A stretch of DNA of 64,000 bases from JAAUTT01 sp038213375 (GTDB lineage: Bacteria > Bacteroidota > Bacteroidia > Bacteroidales > JAAUTT01): assembly GCA_038213375.1 (NCBI GenBank), contig JBBQTB010000009.1, positions 62,001 to 126,000 of the forward strand, read 5' to 3'. Under the pieces are notes generated by a model that had not been told where the DNA came from, did not search any database, and saw nothing but the letters and a program-made list of their open reading frames with translations. Positions 26,838-37,148 of this stretch are shown piece after piece (positions within the stretch are counted from its first letter, which is position 1; the number at the start of each line of letters is the position of its first letter). The position numbers were made by a program, and so were the translations under genes.

Positions 26838-28529
26838 ATGAATCAGTCTCTCATTAAAAAAGTAACTAATTTGATCAAAGATTCATGGGGCAAAATAGTA
26901 ATCATTATCATCGGAATTGCCGCCACCCTCTGGTTTTTGATAAGGGTAATTCCAAAACCATCACGGGCATCATACCCATGTCAGCAGGCTGCATTTCCTG
27001 TAGCATCGGGATTTGTACTCTGGTTGATAAGCTTATTCGCCCTAAAACCGCTGATGAAAAAGATGAAGTCTTTCATTCCGTCACATAAGTGGTTAGGTTA
27101 CACAATGTCCATGCTTGTAATGGGCAGTTTCGTTATTTGGACAGTAACTATTTACAGCAACGACACCAGTGCGTTAAATATTAAAAAAACAACCAATTAT
27201 AACTACGCTTCAGGAAAATCAAACGAGCCGATTGGAATTGCCAGAGGTATTTTCCCGGGAAGGGTTGTTTGGGCACACGATCCAAAAGCGACCAAATGGA
27301 AAGGAAACTGGAAATTGGAATCTGACCAATATTGGCTGGATGAAAATACTGATCAGAAGAGAGTTGAGGCAATGCTCGAAACCAATTTGAAACAGTTAAC
27401 CGGTTCTAAAAATGTTGAAAATGCCTGGGCTGAAATATTCAAGTTTCACAATGATAAGGTTCGTGGTTTGAAGAACACCGGTTATAAAGCAGGAGAAATT
27501 ATTGCTCTGAAACCGAATTTTAACAATACTTATAATCCGGTAAAAAATGACAACTGGACGGATGAATCGCCTCAGTTAATATTGGCAATGATTCGGCAAT
27601 TGGTCAATAATGCACATGTATCTCCCAAGGACATTGTTATTTATGATGTTCGCCGTTATATCCCGCATTACCTGTTAACAAAAGTTTGGAGTGAATATAA
27701 AGACGTTCGTTTTGTTCAGGGTGAAGGACCAAAAAATAGCCAGCCAAAAAATACAGGATATGGTGATTTCCATGGCCTTGAAGCTCCTGTTTGGGTTCAA
27801 GGCATCACCTATTCAAACGGAAAATATGATAAGGCTCGCAATATCCCAAAACAAGTATTCGATGCTATTTATCTGATTAACATGGCTATGCTCAAAGCTC
27901 ATTCCTATCCTTACAATACCATGGAAGATGGCGACGAAGGGCAGACCGGTATTACCATGTGTGGCAAAAATCATTTTGGTTCCATTGAAGGTACACCGGA
28001 ATTACATGCGGCAATTAATACAAATCAGGAAGGTTTGAAAAATGTGTATTCTCCGATGGTAGATTTGGCAGCTTCGCCGAATCTTGGGGCAAAAACAATC
28101 CTTTATTTGCTAGATGGTCTTTACTGTGGACGAAAATGGAAAACATACCCGCTTCATTTTCCTAATCCTCCATTTAATAATGCTGTTGAACCATACGAAA
28201 ATACTTCATGGCCGGCAAGTATTCTAACCTCTTTGGATGGTGTGGCTCTCGACTGTGTGGGACTTGACATTTACAATTCGCAAACAAAAAACAACATCGG
28301 TAAGGACGGCAATTCGAGAATGCTTTTACGCGAAAATGCCGACGAATATTTGAAAGAAATGGCTCAAGCCGGAAACCCACCATCGAAAACCAAATACATG
28401 CAAAATGGCAAACAACTCAATAGTTTGGGCGTTTTTGAACATTGGGATAATGATCTTTCGAGAAAGTATTCGCGCAATCTGGATCCTAAATCAGGAAAAG
28501 GTATTGAACTTATTTATAAACCAATGTAA
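26838..28529 (+). CDS. DUF362-domain membrane-anchored protein
   Basis: 563 residues. Two or three hydrophobic spans lie in the first ~105 residues (IVIIIIGIAATLWFLI; PVASGFVLWLISLFALKPL; LGYTMSMLVMGSFVIWTVTIY), followed by a large soluble domain. The soluble part fits DUF362: KPNFNNTYNPVKNDNWTDES, VIYDVRRYIP, NMAMLKAHSYPYNTM, GQTGITMCGKNHFGSIEG, and SLDGVALDCVGLDIYNSQ near the end. DUF362 proteins are widespread in anaerobes, sometimes with iron-sulfur domains; this one has no ferredoxin CxxCxxC motif. Function unknown. It ends with a strong terminator 22 bp after the stop and sits between the GH27 pair and GH59, so it may be linked to glycan use only by position. Confidence 0.8.
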   Translation: MNQSLIKKVTNLIKDSWGKIVIIIIGIAATLWFLIRVIPKPSRASYPCQQAAFPVASGFVLWLISLFALKPLMKKMKSFIPSHKWLGYTMSMLVMGSFVIWTVTIYSNDTSALNIKKTTNYNYASGKSNEPIGIARGIFPGRVVWAHDPKATKWKGNWKLESDQYWLDENTDQKRVEAMLETNLKQLTGSKNVENAWAEIFKFHNDKVRGLKNTGYKAGEIIALKPNFNNTYNPVKNDNWTDESPQLILAMIRQLVNNAHVSPKDIVIYDVRRYIPHYLLTKVWSEYKDVRFVQGEGPKNSQPKNTGYGDFHGLEAPVWVQGITYSNGKYDKARNIPKQVFDAIYLINMAMLKAHSYPYNTMEDGDEGQTGITMCGKNHFGSIEGTPELHAAINTNQEGLKNVYSPMVDLAASPNLGAKTILYLLDGLYCGRKWKTYPLHFPNPPFNNAVEPYENTSWPASILTSLDGVALDCVGLDIYNSQTKNNIGKDGNSRMLLRENADEYLKEMAQAGNPPSKTKYMQNGKQLNSLGVFEHWDNDLSRKYSRNLDPKSGKGIELIYKPM

Positions 28530-28550
28530 GAATCTGTAAAAAAATTATAA

Positions 28551-28597
28551 AACCACTGTTGAACCCATTTTGGGGGGCAACAGTGGTTGGCTTTTTA
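28551..28597 (+). terminator. Rho-independent terminator after the DUF362 gene
   Basis: An 11-bp perfect stem, AACCACTGTTG (28551-28561) with CAACAGTGGTT (28578-28588), 16-base loop, followed by GGCTTTTTATT. Confidence 0.85.
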
Positions 28598-28814
28598 TTC
28601 CTCCAGTTTCACTAGAGTAATTCAAGTTCCTCAGATTTGGATGTCTAAATAAACCTTATTATGGATTAATTTAAACATCCATCGGTATAACCTATTGAAA
28701 ATTAATAAAATAACTCATTAAACCTGAAGGAATCGAATTTCAAAATAGACAGAAATAATTAAATTTAAATTGCCTCTAAAATTCAATGCAAAAACTTATA
28801 AACTAACCAAAAGG

Positions 28815-30896
28815 ATGAATTCAAAAATCAAATCTTTTAAAATTATACATTCAGATACATATTTGCCTTTAATGCTACTGTGCCTGATAATGATTTTTTT
28901 TCTGATTACAGTAAATGGCCAATCGGTTAACATCGATGGCACTGCCGGTGGCAAACGATTTGATGGAATCGGAGCGGTGAGCGGTGGCGGAGCCACATCG
29001 GTATTGTTAAAAGACTATCCCGAACCTCAGCGCAGCCAGGTTTTAGATTTTCTTTTCAAACCTAATTTTGGAGCTTCTATCTCAGCATTGCTGGTTGAAG
29101 TTCCTGGCGATGGTAATTCAACTCAGGGATCGGAGTCAAGTCATATGCATTTAAGAAAAGATTTGAACTACAGCCGCGGTTACGAATGGTGGATAATGAG
29201 CGAAGCCAAAAAACGTAATCCTACGATAACACTGGATGCAAATGCCTGGGGCTGCCCAAGATGGGTAGGTGATAATAATTTCTGGTCGCAGGACATGTGC
29301 GATTATTATGCTAGTTGGATCAAAGGTCTGAAAAGTGTTTATGGTATCGATTTAGACGCCGTTGGATGCCGAAACGAAAAAGGAGTGAATGAAGATTTTG
29401 TTAAAAAATTCAGGGCTACTCTAAATAAAAATGGTCTGCACAAAGTTAGGATTCATGCTTTTGACAATTGGGGGAAAGAAAAATTTGACTGGTGCAAAAA
29501 TATGAAAACCGATTCGGTACTAAGGGCTTCGGTGGACATTATAAGCGCCCATACAATGTCGGAAATAGCAACTACCCCTGAAATTAAAAAATTAAGTGAT
29601 GAATTGGGAAAACCAATCTGGAACACTGAAGAACATATTTATCTTAAAGGGTATGACTGTGAATTAAGCATGGTGGAGTCGTTCAACAAAAATTTCATTG
29701 AGAGTGGTGCAACCATGGTGGTGAACTGGTTTCTGGTTGCTTCAACTTACAGTATTGAACCATTTCCTGAAGACCCGGCCATTATGGTTGCACGCGAACC
29801 TTGGGGTGGAAATTATTATATTAGGGAAGTGCTTTGGGCTTATGCGCATTACGGACAGTTTACAAAAGCTGGTTGGCAATATTTAAATGGAGCTTGTGGT
29901 AAACTACCGAATGGGGGAACGTATGTTACCTTGAAATCACCTGGCATTGATTTTAGTATTATTGCAGAAACCAAGGATGCTAAAGAAAACCAAAAAGTTT
30001 CTTTCAAAATTAGCGGGGGCTTATCAACTGCTAAGCTTTGTGTTTGGCGCAGCAATGCACAGGCACAATTTGTAAAGTTAAACGATATCACGCCTATAAA
30101 TGGCTCTTTTGATGTAGTTATGGAACCACAATCCATATATTCTGTATCTACAACTACCGGGCAACAGAAAGGTTCATTTTTAAATATTCCAGATTCCAAA
30201 CCGTTTCCATTTCCCTACTACGAAACATTTGAGAGTTACAAAGATGCAAATAAATGGGGGTACTTGCCCCACTATACTGCCGACATTGCCGGAGTGTTCG
30301 AAATTGCGGAACGCCCTGATAATAAAGAAAAATGCTTGCGTCAGGTTGTCGAAGCAGGCTCACAAAGCTGGGCTCCCGAATGGTATCCATACACCATCCT
30401 GGGTGATAGAAACTGGAAAGATTATGAAGTTAGCGCTGATGTCTACATTAATATCGATGGTTGGGCTGGAATTATGGGGCGTGTCATCGCTACCGGAACT
30501 GGATATGGATGCAAACCAAGTGGATATTATATAAATCTGTCGGCAGATGGCACTTGCTCATTGTACGTTTCAAAACAGGATGAAAAAAATAATGAACAGG
30601 GTACACTATTGGCTTCAGGAAAGACATCCAATATGGATGCAAAGAAATGGCATACACTTATGCTCCGTTTTTCAGGCGCTACCATAACCGGTTTTGTTGA
30701 CAAAACGCAGGTTTTAACAGCTACTAACACGACGTTTTCAGAAGGTATGGTTGGACTAGTTGCAGGTAGTATAACTAAGCAAAGCAATAGTGCACTCTTC
30801 GACAACCTGATGATAAAACCGATCAACGGGATTACTCCTTCACCCACAATTTTTTCACAAAAAGTATATCCTATTTATAATCAAACTTCTAAATAA
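28815..30896 (+). CDS. GH59 galactocerebrosidase-like beta-galactosidase
   Basis: 693 residues from the ATG at 28815 (MNSKIKSFK), preferred over an upstream TTG because it gives a signal sequence (LMLLCLIMIFFLITVNGQ). The TIM barrel opens FDGIGAVSGGGATSVLLKDY and has acid/base E188 in GCRNEKG and nucleophile E272 in WNTEEH, as in GH59. Residues ~445-690 look like the family's lectin-like beta-sandwich (PYYETFESYKDANKWGYLPHY, DNLMIKP). GH59 removes terminal beta-galactose; the human enzyme acts on galactosylceramide, while bacterial members probably act on plant or algal galactans or galactolipids. It starts a hydrolase operon with GH35, GH2 and GH97 genes spaced 30-82 bp apart. Confidence 0.92.
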   Translation: MNSKIKSFKIIHSDTYLPLMLLCLIMIFFLITVNGQSVNIDGTAGGKRFDGIGAVSGGGATSVLLKDYPEPQRSQVLDFLFKPNFGASISALLVEVPGDGNSTQGSESSHMHLRKDLNYSRGYEWWIMSEAKKRNPTITLDANAWGCPRWVGDNNFWSQDMCDYYASWIKGLKSVYGIDLDAVGCRNEKGVNEDFVKKFRATLNKNGLHKVRIHAFDNWGKEKFDWCKNMKTDSVLRASVDIISAHTMSEIATTPEIKKLSDELGKPIWNTEEHIYLKGYDCELSMVESFNKNFIESGATMVVNWFLVASTYSIEPFPEDPAIMVAREPWGGNYYIREVLWAYAHYGQFTKAGWQYLNGACGKLPNGGTYVTLKSPGIDFSIIAETKDAKENQKVSFKISGGLSTAKLCVWRSNAQAQFVKLNDITPINGSFDVVMEPQSIYSVSTTTGQQKGSFLNIPDSKPFPFPYYETFESYKDANKWGYLPHYTADIAGVFEIAERPDNKEKCLRQVVEAGSQSWAPEWYPYTILGDRNWKDYEVSADVYINIDGWAGIMGRVIATGTGYGCKPSGYYINLSADGTCSLYVSKQDEKNNEQGTLLASGKTSNMDAKKWHTLMLRFSGATITGFVDKTQVLTATNTTFSEGMVGLVAGSITKQSNSALFDNLMIKPINGITPSPTIFSQKVYPIYNQTSK

Positions 30897-30912
30897 ACCA
30901 AATCAATCTCAT

Positions 30913-30919
30913 AAGGAGG
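30913..30919 (+). promoter_or_regulatory. Strong Shine-Dalgarno sequence before the GH35 gene
   Basis: AAGGAGG, seven bases before the ATG at 30927. Most starts in this window have no such purine-rich site, as is normal in Bacteroidota, so this one stands out and supports the chosen start. Confidence 0.7.
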
Positions 30920-30926
30920 AATTACA

Positions 30927-32549
30927 ATGCATCTACGTAAATCTATTGCTATTAGTGTAATATTATTGGTAGCAGCCGTTTTGTCAACCGTGTCGGCACA
31001 GATAAAGGAATTACAGGTTCCCCGTATCGTCGAAAAAGATGGTCGCCATGCCCTTTTGGTTGATGGGCAACCGTTTTTAATACTTGGGGGTCAGGCACAT
31101 AATTCCAGCGGCTGGCCAGCTATGTTGCCCCGGGTATGGTCGGCTATTGAATCGATGCACGCCAACACCCTCGAAGTCCCAATATACTGGGAGTTGATAG
31201 AAGTGAAACCAGGAAAGTTTGATTTTTCGCTGATAGATACGCTGTTAAAGCAGGGGCGTGAACACAAAGTACACCTTATACTTCTGTGGTTTGCCACATG
31301 GAAAAATGGAAGCAATCATTATATGCCCGAATGGATGAAAAGTGATGCAGGGAAGTATCCCAACATCACCGGACGAAACGGTCAATCGGTTGATTCCCCT
31401 TCGCCGCATACACAGGCGGCAATGGAAGCCGATGCTAAGGCTTTTGCAGCAGTGATGAAATATTTAAAAAAAGCTGATCCACAGCATACTGTGTTGATGG
31501 TTCAGGTTGAAAACGAACCCGGTGCTTGGGGGAGTGTGCGGGATTTTTCCACAGCTGCCCAAAAACTTTTTGAAGGCCGGGTGCCAATGGAACTGCTCAA
31601 ACCTGAAATCCTCAAGGCATTGAACAAACCTGTCATTGCAAAAGGAACCTGGACAGAGGTATTCGGAAAAGACGCTGACGAGTATTTTCATGCATGGTCA
31701 GTTGCCCGGTACATCGGTTATGTTGCGGCGGCGGGAAAGGCAGTTAATTCATTACCATTATACGTCAATGCAGCGCTTCGCGATCCGCTCAGCAACCCCA
31801 GTGCAACAACATATGAGAGTGGTGGTCCAACTGACAATGTAATTCCAATATGGAAGGCCGCCGCGCCATCCATTGACTTGTTGGCTCCCGATATCTATTT
31901 GTCCGATAGCGAAAAGGCACTAAAGGTAATTGAATTATATGACCGTTCTGACAACCCTTTGTTCGTGCCAGAGATAGGTTCGGGTGAAGAATACGTGAGA
32001 TATTTCTATTCAGTGCTTGCCCATGGTGGTATTGGTTTTTCACCATTTGGGATTGACGATAATGGACGAGGTGAAGAAAAGGTTGAGACTGAAACCAGGC
32101 TTGCTGCTATTGCACAGGAATATTCCATAGCCGGTCCGATGATGAGAGAACTTGCCAAATGGGCTTTTGAAGGAAAGATAAAGAGCATTGTGGAGCATGT
32201 GGATCATGCTTCGCAAACAATCGACCTCGGGTCATGGGAGGCCACGGTGTCATTCGGTGCTTCAAGTAGAAATACGGTGCAAACTAATTCCAAGCCCATT
32301 GGTAAAGCGATGGTGGTAAAATTGGGAGAGAATGAGTTTCTACTGATAGGCACACGTTGCCATTTCACATTTAAGCCAATTGGTGCCAACGCCGACAAAG
32401 CGTGGCAATACCTGAAGGTTGAAGAAGGCAAGTATGAGAACGGAACATTCAAACTGTTACGCATACTTAATGGTGACGAAACTGATTGGGGAGGACCTCG
32501 CTTTGGCTCCATACCTGCGCTGCTGCATACTACGCTGATCACGCGCTAA
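30927..32549 (+). CDS. GH35 beta-galactosidase with DUF5597-type C-terminal domain
   Basis: 540 residues. Signal peptide 1-24 (AAVLSTVSAQ). The GH35 TIM barrel begins LLVDGQPFLILGGQAHNSSG and has HANTLEVPIYWELIEVKPG; acid/base E197 is in MVQVENEPG and the nucleophile E349 in LFVPEIGSGE. The last ~140 residues (from about SIAGPMMREL) match the DUF5597 region found fused to this GH35 subgroup in Bacteroidota. It should act as an exo-beta-galactosidase in the periplasm. The gene has a strong ribosome-binding site and appears somewhat richer in G and C than its neighbours, hinting at a separate origin. It is 30 bp from GH59 and 82 bp from the following GH2 gene. Confidence 0.9.
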   Translation: MHLRKSIAISVILLVAAVLSTVSAQIKELQVPRIVEKDGRHALLVDGQPFLILGGQAHNSSGWPAMLPRVWSAIESMHANTLEVPIYWELIEVKPGKFDFSLIDTLLKQGREHKVHLILLWFATWKNGSNHYMPEWMKSDAGKYPNITGRNGQSVDSPSPHTQAAMEADAKAFAAVMKYLKKADPQHTVLMVQVENEPGAWGSVRDFSTAAQKLFEGRVPMELLKPEILKALNKPVIAKGTWTEVFGKDADEYFHAWSVARYIGYVAAAGKAVNSLPLYVNAALRDPLSNPSATTYESGGPTDNVIPIWKAAAPSIDLLAPDIYLSDSEKALKVIELYDRSDNPLFVPEIGSGEEYVRYFYSVLAHGGIGFSPFGIDDNGRGEEKVETETRLAAIAQEYSIAGPMMRELAKWAFEGKIKSIVEHVDHASQTIDLGSWEATVSFGASSRNTVQTNSKPIGKAMVVKLGENEFLLIGTRCHFTFKPIGANADKAWQYLKVEEGKYENGTFKLLRILNGDETDWGGPRFGSIPALLHTTLITR

Positions 32550-32631
32550 ACAAGCGGCTTAGAATTTGTGATATTAAGAGTGATTTTTTTAAGGATACAA
32601 CCGAGTTATCATTAAAATATTAAAAAAACTA

Positions 32632-35118
32632 ATGCTGAAACTACAAACTCTTATTCTAAATTTCATCCTGGTAAACTTGTTTTATCTAAATGCCTGGTCA
32701 GGCGTTCTTCAAACGCGACAACGTTTGTTGATGGATTACAATTGGAAATTTATACAGTCGGATGTAAAAGATGCGGAAAAGGCTGATTTTGATGATACTA
32801 AGTGGCGAACGCTCAACCTTCCACACGATTGGAGTATCGAAGGTGAATTTAAAGAGGATGCTACCACAAAGGGCTCCGGAGGTTATCTTCCGGCAGGTAT
32901 CGGATGGTATCGCAGGCATTTTAACCTTTCAATAGTCGGTAAAGATCAGCAATTCCAGATTGAATTTGATGGTGTGTACATGAACAGCGATGTCTGGATT
33001 AATGGGCAACATCTGGGCAAACATAATTATGGTTATACGAGTTTATTCTATGATCTGGCTTCTTATATCAAAAAAGGGGAAAATACAATTGCGGTCAGGG
33101 TCGATAATTCACTTCAACTTAGCAGCCGCTGGTATACTGGTTCAGGAATTTACCGACATGTGTGGTTAAATATTACCGATCCTGTTCATATCTCTCACTG
33201 GGGAACCTATATTACAACGCCGCAAGTTGATTCATTATCCGCAACAATAACCGTCCGCACTTTTGTTGAAAACAACCTTTCCATTTCTAAAAAGATGGTT
33301 CTTCGATCGGTGGTTAAAGATGGTTCGGGCAAGGAAATTGCTAAGATTGAAACGCCTTTTTCAATTGTAGCATTCGGAAAAGAAGAAATCAAACAAACCA
33401 TCAAAGTAGCTTCTCCTAAGCTTTGGTCAATAGACAATCCTACCTTATACTCTTTGAATTCATTTTTGGTAGAAAAAAAAGAAGAAGTTGACAATTACAA
33501 CTCAACTTTTGGAATTCGCCATATTGAATATGATAAGGATAAAGGCTTTCTTCTGAACGGTAAGCATTTGAAGATGAATGGGGTGTGTTTACATCACGAT
33601 GCAGGTTGTCTGGGTGCGGCAGTTCCCGAACACGCTTGGGTTCGGCGGTTGCTTCTGTTAAAAGAAATGGGCTGCAATGCAATCAGGACATCACATAACC
33701 CACCGGCTCCCGAATTTCTTGATCTTTGCGATAAAATGGGTTTTCTGGTAATGGATGAAATTTTTGATGAATGGATAGAGTCAAAAGCTCCACAATATGG
33801 TTATCATAAATATTTTGAGGAAAACTCACAATCTGATTTAGTTTCCATGATCCATCGTGACCGCAATCATCCATCGGTAGTATTGTGGAGTGCCGGAAAT
33901 GAAGTCCCAGATCAGGTAAAAGAGATTGGAAGTGAAACTCTTCGTAAATTAATTGATACATTCCACAAGGAAGATCCGACACGGCCTGTAACTCAAGCAA
34001 ATGACCGTATCGCTGCCGGTGATGGCCCTGCTAAACTTCCTTTCCTCGACATGCAGGATATTGTAGGTTATAATTATGTTGACCGCTGGCGCGACCGAAG
34101 AGAATTATATTATAGCATCGACCGGCATGACCATCCGGATTGGAAAATGATTGGAACTGAAAATGTTTCCGTTCCGGGTATTCGCGGACAATATTCAATT
34201 GACACCAATAAGTCTGAAAAACGGCAGGGTCGTTCACAAGATTATCGCACAAATATGATCCAGGCAGAACAATTATGGAAATTTACTGCGGTAAATAATT
34301 ATGTGATAGGTGATTTTATGTGGACAGGCATTGATTATCTTGGGGAAGCAAGCTGGCCGAATAAGAATGCAAGTTCAGGGGTTATTGATCTTTGCGGTTT
34401 TCCGAAAGATGGTTATTATTTTTATCAAAGCCAATGGACAAAAAAACCGATGATCCATCTATTTCCGCATTGGAACTGGAAAGGCCATGAAGGTCAGGTT
34501 ATTTCTGTAATTACCTATTCCAATTGCGACAGCGTTGAACTTTTCCTGAATGGAAAATCTTTTGAAATAAAATCTGCAATTTTTCCACAACAGGGCGTTT
34601 CATTAGCCTGGAATGCCTATCAACACCCTTATGTTCCGGCAACAACATCTGATTTGCATCTAAGTTGGGATGTACCGTATGAACCGGGCGTTTTGAAAGT
34701 AATTGGGAAAAAAGACGGAAAAATTGTTTCAGAAGAAGTGCATAAAACTTCTAACCCTGTAGCAATCAGAATGTCGACCGACCGATATGAAATTGATGCT
34801 GATGCCTACGACATTGCAAATGTTAAAGTTGAACTAATTGATGAAAATGGATTTGTTGTGCCTGATGCAGATAACCTTATCGAATTTAAAGTGGATGGAG
34901 AAGGAGCATTGATTGGCACAGATAATGGCAATCCCAAGGACAAAACCCGTATGAAAAGCAATCTACGCAATGCATTCAACGGATTGGCGCTTGCTATTAT
35001 TCAATCGACCCAAAAAAGTGGAAATATTCGTTTGACGGCTGTTTCTAAGGGTCTTAAAGAAGCTATTTTGCAGGTAGGCACGCACAAAATAGTAAAGGGA
35101 TTCAAAACGTTGGAGTAA
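32632..35118 (+). CDS. GH2 beta-galactosidase with DUF4982 domain
   Basis: 828 residues, signal peptide ~1-22. Domains in order: GH2 sugar-binding jelly roll (LPHDWSIEGEF, GIGWYRRHF, VWINGQHLGKHNYGYTSLFYDL), Ig-like domain, TIM barrel with acid/base E424 in WSAGNEVPDQ and probable nucleophile E510 in IGTENVSVPG, then a DUF4982 Ig-like domain (PMIHLFPHWNWKGHEG... VELFLNGKS) and a C-terminal Ig-like module (RYEIDADAYDIANVKVELIDENG). This is the common Bacteroidota GH2 class of ~800 residues, separate from the LacZ-type enzymes at 2907 and 7625. GTENVS replaces the more usual GTETAS. It probably removes beta-galactosyl residues; some relatives act on other beta-glycosides. Confidence 0.92.
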   Translation: MLKLQTLILNFILVNLFYLNAWSGVLQTRQRLLMDYNWKFIQSDVKDAEKADFDDTKWRTLNLPHDWSIEGEFKEDATTKGSGGYLPAGIGWYRRHFNLSIVGKDQQFQIEFDGVYMNSDVWINGQHLGKHNYGYTSLFYDLASYIKKGENTIAVRVDNSLQLSSRWYTGSGIYRHVWLNITDPVHISHWGTYITTPQVDSLSATITVRTFVENNLSISKKMVLRSVVKDGSGKEIAKIETPFSIVAFGKEEIKQTIKVASPKLWSIDNPTLYSLNSFLVEKKEEVDNYNSTFGIRHIEYDKDKGFLLNGKHLKMNGVCLHHDAGCLGAAVPEHAWVRRLLLLKEMGCNAIRTSHNPPAPEFLDLCDKMGFLVMDEIFDEWIESKAPQYGYHKYFEENSQSDLVSMIHRDRNHPSVVLWSAGNEVPDQVKEIGSETLRKLIDTFHKEDPTRPVTQANDRIAAGDGPAKLPFLDMQDIVGYNYVDRWRDRRELYYSIDRHDHPDWKMIGTENVSVPGIRGQYSIDTNKSEKRQGRSQDYRTNMIQAEQLWKFTAVNNYVIGDFMWTGIDYLGEASWPNKNASSGVIDLCGFPKDGYYFYQSQWTKKPMIHLFPHWNWKGHEGQVISVITYSNCDSVELFLNGKSFEIKSAIFPQQGVSLAWNAYQHPYVPATTSDLHLSWDVPYEPGVLKVIGKKDGKIVSEEVHKTSNPVAIRMSTDRYEIDADAYDIANVKVELIDENGFVVPDADNLIEFKVDGEGALIGTDNGNPKDKTRMKSNLRNAFNGLALAIIQSTQKSGNIRLTAVSKGLKEAILQVGTHKIVKGFKTLE

Positions 35119-35156
35119 AATATTATAATACAAATTAAACACTAAACTAATGGTAT

Positions 35157-37148
35157 ATGAAAACAAAACATTTTGGATTATTTGCTTTTTTGGTATTGAG
35201 TTCGACGATACTCAGCGCGCAGAAAAATAAAAGCTTTGAGATTAAATCGCCGGACAACAAAATTGCTTTAAAATTTGACGTTGGGGCTAAAATGCAATGG
35301 TCTGTTCAGCACGATGGACAGCAGATTATTGCTCCTTCAGCAATATCAATGCAATTGGACGGTGGCGAAACTCTTGGAAACAACGCCAAAATCAGTTCGT
35401 CGAAGATTGAAAAAATGGATCAACTGATAGCAGCAATTAATTATAAGAAGAAAACCATTCAGGATCAATATAATCAGATTACAATAAATTGTAAAGGCGA
35501 TTTCGGTGTAATATTCAGGGTCTATAATGATGGTGCGGCTTATCGTTTTTTTACAAAGAAAAAAGGAGAGATGATTGTAAAAAACGAAGAAGCTAACTTC
35601 AATTTCATCGCGGACCACAAAGCATATATTCCCTATATGTGGGATTACAGAGGTGGTGAAAAATTCAACCATTCATTTGAAGCCCTTTACAAAGAGATAA
35701 ATATCTCGAAATTTGCCACCGATTCATTGGCCTTTCTACCCTTGTTGGTTGATGTTGGAAACAACAAAAAAGTGGTCATCCTCGAAGCCGATCTGGAAGA
35801 CTATCCTGGTATGTATCTGAATATGAATCAGACTAAAAGGGGATTTATGGGAGTTTATGCGCAGTATCCATTGGAATCTAAGTTAGGCGGATATTCAGAC
35901 ATGAATCTGATACCAACAAAAAGAGCCGATTTTATTGCAAAAACTACAGGTACACGTAATTTTCCATGGCGTGCATTGGTTATTAGTCAGCAAGACAAAG
36001 ATTTACTTAATAGCGATATGGTACAAAAACTGGCCTCACCTTCGAGATTAGCAGATATCTCTTGGATCAAGACTGGTCAGGTTGCATGGGATTGGTGGAA
36101 CGACTGGAATATTTCGCATGTTGATTTTAAAGCAGGTTACAACACGCGAACTTTCAAATATTATATAGATTTTGCCGCCGCCAATAAATTAGCCTACATC
36201 GTAATGGATTGGGGTTGGTCCTCACATACTGATATTTTGGATGTGATTGCCCCTAATCTCAATATTCAGGAAATAGTAGATTATGGAAAGCAAAAAGGAG
36301 TGGGTGTAGTTCTATGGGCATCGTGGTATGCTGTAAAGGAAGAGATGGATCGCGCTTTTCCGAAGTATGCCAAAATGGGAGTGAAAGGGTTCAAGATTGA
36401 TTTTGTTGACCGCGATGACCAGATTGCAGTAGCTTCGTTGTATGAAATAGCCAAAAAAGCGGCAGAATATCAATTGATTGTGGACTATCACGGAGTTTTT
36501 AAGCCCACTGGATTGCAAAGAACATACCCAAATGTAGTTGGTTATGAAGGTGTTAAAGGATTGGAAAATTACAAATGGGCTACTGAAGATCAACCTCGGT
36601 ATACTGTCAGTATTCCTTTTATCCGGATGATGGCCGGGCCTATGGATTATACGCCGGGAGCGATGCGTAATGCCAACAAGTCGAACTACAGGTCGATCGG
36701 TGCTATGCCTATGGGTATGGGAACGCGTTGCAATCAAATGGCGATGTATGTGATGTTTGAAGCACCCTTTCAAATGCTGGCAGACAATCCTACCATCTAT
36801 GCGAAGGAGCAGGAATGTACCGATTTTATTGCCAATGTACCGACTACCACAGACGAAACCGTGGCTTTGGATGGTAAATTAGGAGAGTTCGCTGCCATCG
36901 CTCGTAAGAAAGGCGAAACATGGTTTGTTGGGGCCATGAGCAACTGGACTCAGCGCGAATTGACACTAGATTTTTCATTTCTAGGCACAGGCATTTATCA
37001 GGCAGTGGTTTTTAAAGACGGAATGAATGCCGATCGCGATGCTACTGATTATAAAAAGGAGGTAATTAAAATCTCTTCCACAGATAAATTGAAAATACAA
37101 CTTGCGCCAGGTGGAGGTTGGGCTGCCAGAATAGAAAAACTAAAATAA
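35157..37148 (+). CDS. GH97 alpha-galactosidase (retaining type), secreted
   Basis: 663 residues, signal peptide 1-21 (STILSAQ). The N-terminal beta-super-sandwich (FEIKSPDNKIALKFDV ... FGVIFRVYNDGAAYRFF), central TIM barrel and C-terminal beta domain are all present. GH97 includes inverting alpha-glucosidases (SusB type) and retaining alpha-galactosidases; the latter have an Asp nucleophile on barrel strand 4. Here GFKIDFVDRDDQ places D415 at that position, so I predict a retaining alpha-galactosidase. Glu in GYEGVKG (E464) is a candidate acid/base. Calcium-ligand Glu residues are probably in the barrel as in relatives. The stop codon overlaps the ATG of a short decayed ORF by one base (TAATG). 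Confidence 0.92.
   Translation: MKTKHFGLFAFLVLSSTILSAQKNKSFEIKSPDNKIALKFDVGAKMQWSVQHDGQQIIAPSAISMQLDGGETLGNNAKISSSKIEKMDQLIAAINYKKKTIQDQYNQITINCKGDFGVIFRVYNDGAAYRFFTKKKGEMIVKNEEANFNFIADHKAYIPYMWDYRGGEKFNHSFEALYKEINISKFATDSLAFLPLLVDVGNNKKVVILEADLEDYPGMYLNMNQTKRGFMGVYAQYPLESKLGGYSDMNLIPTKRADFIAKTTGTRNFPWRALVISQQDKDLLNSDMVQKLASPSRLADISWIKTGQVAWDWWNDWNISHVDFKAGYNTRTFKYYIDFAAANKLAYIVMDWGWSSHTDILDVIAPNLNIQEIVDYGKQKGVGVVLWASWYAVKEEMDRAFPKYAKMGVKGFKIDFVDRDDQIAVASLYEIAKKAAEYQLIVDYHGVFKPTGLQRTYPNVVGYEGVKGLENYKWATEDQPRYTVSIPFIRMMAGPMDYTPGAMRNANKSNYRSIGAMPMGMGTRCNQMAMYVMFEAPFQMLADNPTIYAKEQECTDFIANVPTTTDETVALDGKLGEFAAIARKKGETWFVGAMSNWTQRELTLDFSFLGTGIYQAVVFKDGMNADRDATDYKKEVIKISSTDKLKIQLAPGGGWAARIEKLK

Noticed and set aside
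26838..28529. Ferredoxin-type DUF362 electron-transfer protein
   Set aside because: No CxxCxxCxxxC iron-sulfur motif is present; only the DUF362 part with N-terminal membrane helices.
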